A stretch of 64,000 bases of DNA, taken from assembly GCA_028015205.1 (NCBI GenBank), contig CM051514.1:6882001-6946000 (forward strand). Reading direction: 5' to 3'. Numbering within the stretch: the stretch's first letter is position 1; each line of letters starts with the position of its first letter. This document shows positions 53,690 through 64,000 of the stretch, piece after piece. Under the pieces are notes generated by a model. That model did not search any database. It saw only the letters and a list, made by a program, of their open reading frames with translations, and was not told the origin of the DNA. The translations under genes were made by a program, and so were the position numbers. The DNA is from Mytilisepta virgata (Eukaryota > Mollusca > Bivalvia > Mytilida > Mytilidae).

Positions 53690-54430
53690 CGTAAATAACT
53701 TGTGGTCAAAGGGGTTCCCACATTTGACCTCAGTTATTGCCCTTTACCTTTGACTTAGAGATTTACACAGTAATAGCAACACCCCTTTTGACAGTGGTGA
53801 TTAACCATGCCAACCATCTTTACTTAACTTCAAACCATTCTTAACTTAAGGAGTGGACACGATCTTTAGCATAGCACATGGGGTTCCCAACTTTGACCCA
53901 AGTTTTTGACCTTGACCTTTGACCAACAGAGTAGTGCATACATTGTGACACACCTTCTGGTGCTTGTGAATATCCATGCCAAGTATAATATTTGAAATCT
54001 TAAAGGTTCTCAAGATATAGAGCGGACATGATTTGTTACAGATGGATGGGTTCCCACATTTGACCTCAGTTATTGACCTTGACCTTTGACCTAGAGATTT
54101 GCACAATAATCACGACATCCCTTTTGACAGTGGTGAATAACCGTGCCAAGTATCTCCACATAACTTTAAACCATTCTCAAGTTATAGAGAGGACATGATC
54201 TTTACCATAGGACATTGGGTTCTCAAGTTTGACCTAAGTTTTTGACCTTGACCTTGGACCTACAGAGATGTACATACATTGCAACACACCCTCTGGTGCT
54301 AGGGAATATCCATGCCAAGTATAAACTTTGAAATCATACAGGTTCTTAAGATATAGAGCGTACACAATTTGTAATGGACGGACGGACGGACAGACTGAAA
54401 ACCAGCGACCGCACCAAGTGGTGGGGCCCT
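53690..54430. repeat. ~330-bp tandem repeat, two units
   Basis: TTCCCACATTTGACCTCAGTTATTG recurs at 53724 and 54052, and TTTTTGACCTTGACC at 53903 and 54239. It ends in a GGACGGACGGACGGACAGAC tract. Confidence 0.7.
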
Positions 54431-54471
54431 AATAACATGTAATAATTTTCATCTCTGTGAAAGATTTTCCT

Positions 54472-55095
54472 GCCTCAAAGGCCATGTGAGCTTTTGCCAT
54501 CACTTGGCGTCCGTCGTTAACTTTTTCAAAAATCTTCTCCTCTGAAACGGCTGTGCAGATTGGATCGAGGCTTCATAGGAATGATATATGACATGTCCTC
54601 CACAAACGATCCTCAATTTTACTTTGATCCGATGAAAAACATGGCTGTCGTAGCTAAAAACAGAACATAGGGGTAAATTGCTGTTTTTTGCTAATAACTC
54701 AAAAACCATTACAGATATAAAAAATCTGACGGGGTAAAATTGATCAGCATGACAAGATCTACCTACCCTGAAATTTTGAAGGAAATCCCGAAACCCATTT
54801 AGGAGTTATTGCCCTTTTTTCGTCAAATTTTCAAAATTTAACATTTTTCGTCATTTACCTCCAAAACTATTTGAGATAGAAAAGTAAATTTGAAAAATGT
54901 TTGCCATGTTGAGATCTACATACCCTGAAATTTTAAAGGAAATCCAAAAACCCATTTAGGAGTTATTGCCCTTTATTGTCAAATAAATTTTCCCTGAACA
55001 ATTGAACCAATTGCAACAAACTTGGTCAAATAGTTGTTTAATTGTCCAATGAAAACCAGACTCCAGGTGAGCGATACAGGCTCTGGTGAGCCTCT
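54472..55095 (+). repeat. CACCTGG-family repeat, 5'-truncated
   Basis: Starts inside the family (GGCCATGTGAGCTTTTGCCATCACTTGGCGTCCGTCG) and ends CCAGGTGAGCGATACAGGCTCTGGTGAGCCTCTT. Close to 55549-56836. Confidence 0.65.
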
Positions 55096-55548
55096 TTATT
55101 TATTTACAGTAAGTTATGATTCCAGTATTTATCCTTGTGCATTTCTTCAAATGGAAATAACTAGTTTTTGCATTTATTTTTTTTTTTTTTTTTTTTTTTA
55201 GTAAGGGAATTAGCTTTAAATGTACCACTGAATATCAAAGAAATAAATGGATAATTATATTTAGTAGCTTGATTTTATATTGCGTTTTGGAAGTTTCTTA
55301 GCCAGATTGTTTTGACGGGTTTAAAATTCAAATATTGGTTAAGTTCTCTTTGAAAAATGTTGTATACTGTTGTTTTCTTCCTTCTTTGTTCTGAGATATA
55401 GAATGATTTATATATTGAAAATCATCCAATTATAGTGAATAGAATATTGAATTCCGAATATGCTGGTTCATTTAGTTTACATCATAATGCAATATCTTTC
55501 AGGGTTACTTTTCTGTCAAAGTGTATTTCTTTCAATTTTATTAGCTCA

Positions 55549-56836
55549 CCTGGCCATAGGCCATGTGAGCTATTGCCATCACTTGGCGTCCGTCGTCGTC
55601 GTCGTCTGTCGTCGTCGTCGTCTGTAAACTTTTTCAAACGTTAACTCGTCCTAAACTACTGGACCGACTTCAACCTAACTTTGCAGAATTGTTCTTTAGG
55701 GCATCTGGAAAATTTCTATTGTTTAAAATTTTTGAAATGTCGAAAAACATGGCTGTCGTTACTATAAATAGAACATAGGGGTAAATTGCTGTTTTTTGCT
55801 AATAACTTAAAAACCGTTACAGATATCGAAAATCTGACGGGGTAAAATTGATCAGCATGACAAGATCTACCTACCCTGAAATTTTGAAGGAAATTCCAAA
55901 ACCCATTTAGGAGTTGTTGCCCTTTTTTCACATTTTTGGCTTTTTTTTATGTTATTATTTCAAAAATCTTCTTCTCTGAAACTACTGTTCAAAATCATAT
56001 GAAACTTGGTAAGATTGTTGCTTAGGGTACCCTGCATAGAACTGTTGTGGGGATTTTTGATTCGTCGAAAAACATGGCCGCTGTTACTAAAAATAGAACA
56101 TAGGGGTAAATTGCTGTTTTTTGCTAATAACTCAAAAACCGTTACAGATATCGAAAATCTGACATGGGATAAATTTGATCAGCATGACAAGATCTACCTA
56201 CCCTGAAATTTTGAAGGAAATTCCAAAACCCATTTAGGAGTTATTGTCCTTTTTTCGTCAAATTTTCATAATTTAACATTTTTCGTCATTTATCTCCAAA
56301 ACTATTTGAGATAGAAGTGAAATCATTCAAATGTAAATTTGAAAAATGTTTGCCATGTTGAGATCTACATACCCTGAAATTTTAAAGGAAATCCCAAAAC
56401 CCATTTAGGAGTTATTGCCCTTTTTTGTCAAATTTTTTAAATTTTAACATTTTTGCATTTATCTCCAAAACTATTTGAGATAGAAGTGAAATGTAAATTG
56501 AAAAATGTTTGCCATGTTGAGATCTACCTACCCTGAAATTTTGAAGGGAATCACAAATTCTATTTAGGAGTTATTAGTTTGTGTAATTTGAGGTCGGGTT
56601 CTGTTACATTTATTTAAGGTTCACCCTTATTCCTGGTCAATTTTGTCAACTTCCTGCCAGGACTACCACCATCAGGGAACATATTTTAACATTAAACCTT
56701 ATGAAAAATAAATCTCCAACAAATTTTCCCTGAACAATTGAACCAATTGCAACAAACTTGGTCAAATAGTTGATTAATTGTCCAATGAAAACCAGACTCC
56801 AGGTGAGCGATACAGGCTCTGGTGAGCCTCTTGTTT
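55549..56836 (+). repeat. CACCTGG-family repeat, full-looking copy
   Basis: Starts AGCTCACCTGGCC and ends CCAGGTGAGCGATACAGGCTCTGGTGAGCCTCTTG. The interior has several ~150-bp units (GACAAGATCTACCTACCCTGAAATTTTGAAGGAAAT; AAACCCATTTAGGAGTTATTG). A (GTC)n tract lies near the left end. No coding frame. Confidence 0.7.
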
Positions 56837-57400
56837 TGATTTTGATCTTTTGTTTTAGCATTTTTCTTGTAATAATTATTTTTGTTTTTGGCATAAAAGA
56901 TCAAAATATAAAATCCTCCAACCAATCCATTTCTCTGTGTTGAGAAAGATCTGCATGTTAAGTTTAATTAGCGGTGGAGTGTTAAAATCTCTTACTTCAC
57001 CCCAGTGTTCTGGTCTACAGAGTGACGTATGGAGTATTTTTACAATTATTGCTGATAGGCCAACCAGCAATTTCCTCAAAAATAATTTTCAGTTTTGCTG
57101 TTTTAATAGCATTCTAGAATAAAATATGTTTCTGTTAGTAATGATTTGTGGCCCTTAATCAGTAATTAAATCTGACCTGTACTGGTGGTAAGCTTTGAAG
57201 TTTTTACATTTAGTTAACCAACAGAAAAAATTATGCAATCACAATTACAGTATGGAATGGGCTTCATTACCACTTATGAAAATCAAATTAATTTATTTGC
57301 ATGAGAGATGAGATATCCATTATAAGAGAGAATGGGTATAAAGTCAAATGTCAATAAGAAAACGTCCAATCTCCAAACTGAACAGATAAAATAATCATCC
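56837..57400. other. Unassigned non-coding stretch
   Basis: AT-rich, no feature seen. Confidence 0.35.
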
Positions 57401-57745
57401 TGTGGTCACCACATTATCTTCAGTGTTTGGGAAACACCACACTTTAATGGCAAATCCTAAAAGTTCTGGCAAAATAATCATCCTGTGGTCACCACATGAT
57501 CTTCAGTGTTTGGGAAACCCCACACACAAAATGGCAAACCCTAAAAGTTCTGGCAAAATAATCATCCTGTGGCCACCACATGATCTTCAGTGGCTTGGGA
57601 AACCCCACACTATAATGGCAAACCCTAAAAGTTCTGGCAAAATAATCAAGTATTCAAATCAGTGGCTTGGGAAACCCCACACTATAATGGCAAACCCTAA
57701 AAGTTCTGGCAAAATAATCAAGTATTCAAATCAGGCAAAATAATC
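57401..57745. repeat. ~84-bp tandem repeat
   Basis: TGTGGTCACCACAT-ATCTTCAGTG and GGCAAACCCTAAAAGTTCTGGCAAAATAATCA recur about four times at 57404, 57487 and 57571; the last units lose the first half. Confidence 0.7.
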
Positions 57746-59341
57746 AAGTCAGTGGCAACAACACTACACCCAATCATCATAGTGAAACTATAGAATTTAA
57801 ATAAGATTTGGCCAATGACCTGGGACTGGCACAAATAAGTGATTAACTAGTTTTCCTGCATTTGAACCCACTTCATCTTTATGGCCAATGGCAAAAATAA
57901 AAACAGTAAAAATCAACCATAAATGTATGCAATCCATTAGAAAAATACCTCAACATTAATGTACATCAAAATAAAAGATAAACAACGAATGCTCAAAGTA
58001 TATATATGCCAAACACCATCCTCTGTGTGAAAAAGTTGAGTACAGTTGTTTCAGTGTATTAATGAATAAACAGAACACATTTAACATAAGGAATGTATTT
58101 CAATAACAAATCATTTAGGAAAAACAAATATCTGATCATTCCATAATATCAAACCACACAATAACTGTACTTGGATATTACTCATTCATATAAAGAACTA
58201 TTTTGTACTCGTTAAAAAAAAACATGCATCTATCAGACAATGTGCATAATCAAGTGACCGTTTGACTATTATTCTGGGCACAATACAGATATAAACATTA
58301 GAATTTTCAGATACGTGACGTACCATCTCATCAAGATTCATCTTCCTACCAAATATAATGAGTCTGCCTCAAAGGAAAAAAAGTTGGGCCTGACAAGCAT
58401 AATGTCCAAAAAAATCCTATTATTTGACCTTGAGAACAAGGGTCAAGGTCAAATGTTCATCATGATAATATGCAACAAACTGGCTTATCAAGATGCGTCT
58501 ACTTACCAAATATCATGAGTGTACCTCAAAGGACAAAAAAGTTTTGGCCCTTACAAGGTTGTTTGAGAAGAAAAAAAAGAATGTTACTAAAATGATACGT
58601 CTCTCTTCTGCAAAGGGGAGACAACAATAAAGCACACTTCACATTTCTTATTATTTTCCTTTTAGGATTTAGTTTTGCTCTAGGTTTCAAATATTCAACA
58701 TCTCTTATTTCCACATGCTCGTGAACAAGGCCATATTGATTAAAATGCTGGCCCTTTTTAACCATTTTTGTTTTGTTATTATTTTGTCTTTTATAAGTTT
58801 TAGTCGGACTATGCCCTTTGAATGGCTCAACAATTCCATTTATTTTTCTCGTATTATATATAAATAACCCAGCCAACTTCTTATATGGAAAAACATTTGA
58901 CATATAGTTTGGTCATCTTTCACCAAAACAATCAGCAGTATTGTAGGTTCTTAACATGAGCCTTGATGAAAAATCTAGGATATAATCCATGATTTTGTGT
59001 TGTCAGGGGTATAAAGCAAATAAAAGTGGAAAAATTTCTTACTTCAGTGGAAGATGTAGTGGTATCAATTTTTTAATACTGTATGAATGTTAGAACCTAT
59101 TTCTTCCATAAGGTATGATTTTTCCTATAGAGTTTGGGAAGACAATTAAATTCTCTGGATGGACATCAATTATGAAATCTTCAGAATAAGAATGCACATT
59201 TGGATGACCTTCCCTATAAGACAGCACCATGATATCCTGTCTTACTCTCACATCCAATAAATAAAATGCACAATTGCAGAAGTATAAGTATCACATAATT
59301 CATAAAAAACAAAAAAATTATAGATAAATTATATCACGGAA
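57746..59341. other. 3' flank of the beta-galactosidase gene
   Basis: No supported gene. A ~180-bp duplicated segment (TACCAAATAT-ATGAGT, 58345 and 58502) is present. A 125-residue minus-strand frame (58526-58903) is basic and unrecognised and could be a transposon remnant. Confidence 0.35.
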
Positions 59342-62300
59342 TCAATGAAACAAATGCCAATTAAATCCTTCACCAATTTCCTGAGACATATGTTTATGGT
59401 ATGGTCCATGTGCAGTAGCGTTGATTAAAGGCTGGTCTTTAAATTCTACGGTACAGATAGTATCAGGTTTATAATATTTACATGGAGCCATTTCTAGTTC
59501 CAACATTATAATGTAGTTAATTGACACATTGTCAGATGTCAGGTAAGGTTTTGGTACAAATAGTCTAATCTGTGGTCCTGCAATTGGCCAATATCGTCCC
59601 AAGTTGTGGACCATGCTATTTCTAATGATGACCTGGCCCTGTAAAAAAACAAAGTACCGGTAAGTACATGAGTTTGATATGAATATTATATCTTTGTTAG
59701 CTCACCTGGCCCAAAGGGCGATGTGTGCTACTGCCATCATTGTCCGTCATGGTCCGTTGTCTGTCGTCCAAAGCATTTAGAGCAAAACTGACATGGGGTA
59801 AAAATGTTGAACAGGTCAAGATCTACCAGCCATGAAATTTTCAGATGAATTGGACATCCTTTGTTGGGTTATTGCCCCTGATTTGTTTTTAGGGCAAAAC
59901 TGACAAGTAGTAAAAATGTTTATGAGGTCAAGATCTACCTGTCATGAAATTTTCAGACGAATCGGTCAACCCATTTTTGGATTATTGCCCCTGAATTGTT
60001 AATTATAACGCAATTTTGGAGTTTTAGGTTATTAGCTTGGATATTATTATTATAGATAAACAAACTGTATGCAGCAAAAATGTTCAGCAAAGTAAGATCT
60101 ACAAATAAGTCAACATGACCAAAATCGTCGATTGACTCCTTATAGGAATCTTTGCCCTTGAAAGATAATTTACATGTAAACAGAAAATAATGGTCTGACA
60201 TTGTCACAGATGTTTAGGGCGTTACTTGAAATAAATTAAATGGTAGCTGTACAAGTAAAATGGAGCATCAAGGGTCAAGGTCATTGCAAAAGTCCATAGC
60301 AACCGATGAAAAAGTCCCTAGGAACCATATATATTTGGGTTCAGGACCCTACAATTTACCTGTTCAAGTCAAAATGGTAGGTCAAGAGTCAAGGTCACTG
60401 AAAAAGTCCCTAGCAATCACATATAAATTTGGGTTCAGGACCTTACAATTTACTTGTTCAAGTCAAAATTGAAGGTCAAGAGTCAATGCCATTGAAAAAG
60501 TCCATAGCAACCGATGAAGAAGTTCCTAGCAACCATATCTATTTGGGTTCAGGATTCTATATTTTAGCTGTACAGGTCAATATTAAGGAGAAAATTGCGA
60601 CGGTATACATTAAATAGCAAAAATAATCATTGATGCAAGATCTACTGGTACATAAAAGATAACAGGTGAGTGATTCAGGCTCTTGAGAGCCTCTTGTTTA
60701 TAATACTGTCAATAACTTCCTAAATTTTTCTTTGTTTAAAAAAAAAGCATCAATTGAGTTAAATCTTCTGAAAGTGGACATATTAATCTTTTACCGGCTT
60801 CAGACAAATTGAATGTTTAATGTCATCTCACCGACCCTTGCCAATATTGTTACATTTTCACATTAAGTGTATTGTAAAGAATTCATAATTGTATTCTTGG
60901 ATGTCTTGTTAATAAAGGTACACTGTATATGAACAGGGCACCAGAACAAAAGCTATGTATGATACTGGATGCAGCCCAGGTGAAGGTTAAGACAAGTTTC
61001 CAGAAGTTTTCTACCTATTTTTTTATGTCATGATACGAGTTGACCGAGAGTTTTTATGAATCTGATTTTTAACATTTTTACCTTTGACCAACCAGTAGGA
61101 TCAAGATATGTGTCCAGAGGTTCATTAAGGGGTAACTGTCCTACATATATTGATGGTGTCATAAATCTTCCATCATAACTGTAAGATGGTTTGCTGCAAA
61201 ATAAATAAGAATGGACATCGTATGATTTGGCCTGATATTTGGCCCCTTGAATTCCAAAATCACAAAGTAATGAAAAACTTATTCTTAGCTATCATTTTTA
61301 AGAATTACTGTTGAGATGTTGCATTTTAATGAACTTGTTTTGTTTCTGATACACGGCAATATGCTGTCAAAGATGGCTAAATGTGAATCAATGAAAAATA
61401 CCAAATTTTACTCATTTTTGGACCTTTAAATAAAAATATTGATATGAGCAACAGTCTTGCCCAAAAAGATATTTCACTAAAATGTGTCTTTATATGAGAC
61501 AAAATTTATATTAAAAAAATCCTTTTGGGCAAGGCTGTTGCTCATAGTTGTTTTGACCAAAATCTACTGTGAAAAAAGGTCAATTTTCTTCAAATCCTTG
61601 ATTTCGCAGAAGTTCATGATGTCACTGTTGCATCATGGGACAGAATTTTGCAGTATGATTGATAGATTGTGAAAGTTCGATTATTATACGATAACAAGAG
61701 GCTCCCTAGAGGTAAACTGCAGTTTTTGTCTTAAATCTCAAAAACTAAAGCATTTACAGCAAAACTGACTGGGGTAAAAATGTTCATCAGGTCAAGTTCT
61801 ACCTGACATGAAATTTTCGGATGAATCGGTCAACCCTTTGTTGGGTTATTGCCCCTGAATTGTTAATTTTAAAGAAATTTTGCAGTTTTTGGTTATTATC
61901 TTGAATATTATTGTAGATAAAGACAAACTGTAAACAGCAAAAATTTTCAAGAAAGAAAGATCTACAAATAAGTTAACATGGCCAAAATCACTGATTGACC
62001 CCTTATAGAAGTTTTTGCCCTTTAAAGACAGCATCCGGCGTAAACTTTCCTTTAAAAATCTTTTCTTCTGAAACCACTGGGCCAATTGGGACCAAACTTT
62101 GGTGGAATAGTCCTTGGGTGGCCCTCTTCCAAATTTATGTCCGGCATTCAACCGACATGGCTGCTGTTACTAAAAATAGGAAAAAGGGGGGATGAATTTC
62201 CAAAATCTATGAAACTACAAGGCCAATTGGAACCAAACTTGGCATAATGGTCCTTAGGAGGTTCTCTTTCAGAAGTATGTCCGATGACCCGGACCAAGTA

Positions 62301-62973
62301 CGAACTTAGTTTAATATAGGGCCCTATGGGAAAATTCATTGCAAAATCCTGTCTGAAACCACTAAGCCAATTAGAAGTAGACTTGGTAGCAATGGTTCTA
62401 GATGGTCCTCTTTCAGAATTCGTCCAATGACCCGGACTGTCAACCAAGGTGGCTGCCACAGCCGAACTTAGTTTAACATAAGGCCCTATGGGAAAATTAA
62501 TTGAAAAATCAATACTGAGCCAATTGGAACTAAACTTGGCAGCATTGGTGCTTAGATGGTCCTCTTTCAGAATTGTGTCTGATAACCCGGATTGTCAACC
62601 AAGATGGTTGCCACGGCCAAACTTAGCTAAATATTGGACCCTATGAAAAAATTCATTTAAAAATCTTCTTGTCCGAAACCACTTAGCCAGTTGCAACAAA
62701 ATTTAGCAGTAATAGTCCTTAGATGGTTCTCTTTAAGAAATGTTTCCATTTACCTGGACTGTCAACCAAGATGACTGTGATAGCTGAACTTACTTTAACA
62801 TAGACCCCATAGAAAAAGCAGCCAAATTGACTGCAGCCTCTTGGTTCTGTTCAAAACATTATTTACCTTGTGATGTTCTGAGAACCTGGAACAAACAAAT
62901 CAGGAGTGACGGCATACATTTGCCAGTCTGTTAGTATAGTGTCTGTTCCTAGTGTAACATTCTGTATTATACC
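59342..62973 (-). CDS. GLB1: Beta-galactosidase (GLB1-type, GH35), last three exons
   Basis: Exons 62867-62973, 61082-61193 and 59342-59638 join in phase (AG|C, then phase 0) with AG/GT borders. They encode the C-terminal jelly-roll region of animal lysosomal beta-galactosidase: GIIQNVTLG and ILTDWQMYAV, then PSIYVGQLPLNEPLDTYLD, GWSKGQVII, then NLGRYWPIAGPQIRLFVPK and IIMLELEMAPC. The enzyme removes terminal beta-galactose from gangliosides, keratan sulfate and glycoproteins. The catalytic TIM barrel with both glutamates is off the right edge, so activity cannot be judged. GLB1 and GLB1-like paralogues are hard to separate on this piece. FNLGRYWP of vertebrates is HNLGRYWP here. Introns hold dispersed repeats. 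Confidence 0.85.
59699..60707 (+). repeat. CACCTGG-family repeat in a GLB1 intron
   Basis: Starts AGCTCACCTGGCCCAAAGGGC and ends CAGGTGAGTGATTCAGGCTCTTGAGAGCCTCTTG, with a perfect 7-bp-stem terminal hairpin. The interior repeats CATGAAATTTTCAGA-GAAT and AAGTCCATAGCAACCGATGA units. Confidence 0.7.
61690..62850. repeat. Degenerate CACCTGG-family sequence with ~140-160-bp units in a GLB1 intron
   Basis: Opens with ACAAGAGGCTCCC, shares CAAAACTGACTGGGGTAAAAATG with 59790, and has five units around CCAATTGG-ACCAAACTTGG and CCGGAC-GTCAACC-AAG (62088, 62222, 62368, 62518, 62687). Confidence 0.6.
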
Positions 62974-64000
62974 CTGAAAAATTTTGTTCAAGACTAAAAA
63001 TATTCTTTCACCCAATGACAAAGCATTACTGTCCATTAAGAATAACACAAGTTTTAAAATTGGCATTGATTTTTAAAGAAATCGTCTCTTTGGTTTCTTC
63101 TGAACAGTATAAATCTAGCTATGTAATATATAATTTGCAACTCGTCACCATAAAAATATCATTCAATGAGAAATGAACATTACAATATAATTTTTTTCTG
63201 AGAACAATTTTGACATTTACTCTGTCTATAATAAAATTTATTATGCTTCAAATGCTATCTACCGGTAAATGCAATTTTCACCTTTTTATTACACAGTCAA
63301 CACTTTTTCTTTCGAAATTTAGAGAAAGTCCTGCATATGAGTATATATCAATATATAGCATTCTAATATTTAGTCGAAATTACAGTTCTAAGATAAAGGT
63401 TTAATTCTGTTTATATTCTAATATTTACGACATATCAATATATGAGGAACCTCGCTTCATAACAGGTTTTATATCAGTAATGTAAAATTCAAGTTTTTCA
63501 GTGATTTGTGTCATTATAAGTTTTGTTGTTCAATAATTATCAATCACGGACTTCGTCCTCGGTCAATATAATCTGAACATGTCCATATATTATATAACAT
63601 ACTGACAAAGTGAAAGTCCTTAATTTATATATTACATATGTAAATAGTGTATTATGTTATTTCTGAGTATTGTATTTTGCATGACTTTAACATGCCGGAC
63701 CGGAACGGATTATATCCGGATCTAAATTTAGAAGTATATAAAAAACATTATTACAATGTTAGGTTTTATCAATTTAATGTATTATGATCCGAAATGAAAG
63801 ATATCGACCAATTTCATTTGATTTTTTTCTAGTCTAACCACGGCCGAGTCAAATCATTACTGTGCTCCCGTGAACTTTGAGATAACCTGAGTCAATTGTA
63901 TTATTTTGGGGAAGTGGTAGTATGAGCTTTCATTTCTACTTTTGGCTACCTCATATTTCTATATTATTACTGAGCTTAGGGAGAAAATATTGCCCTTATT
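62974..64000. other. GLB1 intron to the window edge
   Basis: AT-rich; no further beta-galactosidase exon recognised before the end. Confidence 0.4.

Noticed and set aside
57402..57743. 113-residue plus-strand ORF
   Set aside because: Falls entirely in an 84-bp tandem repeat.

Overview
The window is invertebrate nuclear DNA, most likely from a bivalve mollusc. It is AT-rich, has intron-bearing genes, and is crowded with dispersed repeats that I recall from bivalve genomes: a family with GCTCACCTGG ends and an AGGCTCT..AGAGCCT terminal hairpin, and a family carrying GGGTTCCGCGGAACCC. The species call is inference.

Region 1 (1-2538) is the 3' end of a Tx1/L1-type LINE on the + strand, with 3' UTR, AATAAA and an A15 tail. 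The tail abuts an interrupted polymerase gene, so the LINE jumped into the next element. Region 2 (about 2539-15280) is an endogenous Polinton/Maverick (adintovirus-like) DNA virus with all genes on +. The order is: protein-primed family B DNA polymerase, Bcl-2-like fragment, tandem-PC4 protein, packaging ATPase, basic core-like protein, conserved accessory protein (broken), chromodomain integrase, small membrane protein, penton-like capsid, pVI/pX-like protein, hexon-like capsid, adenain-like protease, and a CARD-PC4-PC4 fusion protein. Morphogenesis genes overlap by one to four bases, or by 29 in one case. Three transcription-unit boundaries carry the same module (A-rich tract, AATGCAGCCT, hairpin, AATGCAGA), and the right end holds a dense ETS/CRE/E-box/NRF-1 motif array. 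The copy is decayed: LINE in the polymerase, a frameshift, an in-frame stop, and a TA-repeat truncation of the protease.

Region 3 (about 15290-22676) is a 3'-truncated Gypsy-type LTR retrotransposon whose gag is split by a small inverted-repeat element, a short chimeric insert and a 3.47-kb near-perfect palindromic DNA transposon (17185-20650). The palindrome has a 6-bp target duplication, 21-bp subterminal arrays and the N-terminal part of an integrase-like transposase in each arm.

Region 4 (22677-64000) is host sequence. It holds two uncharacterised minus-strand genes (27040-29640 and 30390-33361), a complete three-exon sepiapterin reductase gene on + (46749-50508), and the last three exons of a GLB1-type beta-galactosidase on - (59342-62973, continuing past the window). 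The rest is AT-rich introns and intergenic DNA, LINE and Penelope-like remnants, MITEs, a tRNA-derived SINE fragment and several tandem repeats.

The most novel content is the accessory gene set of the viral element: a CARD joined to two PC4 folds, its CARD-less paralogue, and a BH1-type Bcl-2 fragment. With the repeated boundary modules, these suggest a virus that took up host apoptosis-signalling domains.
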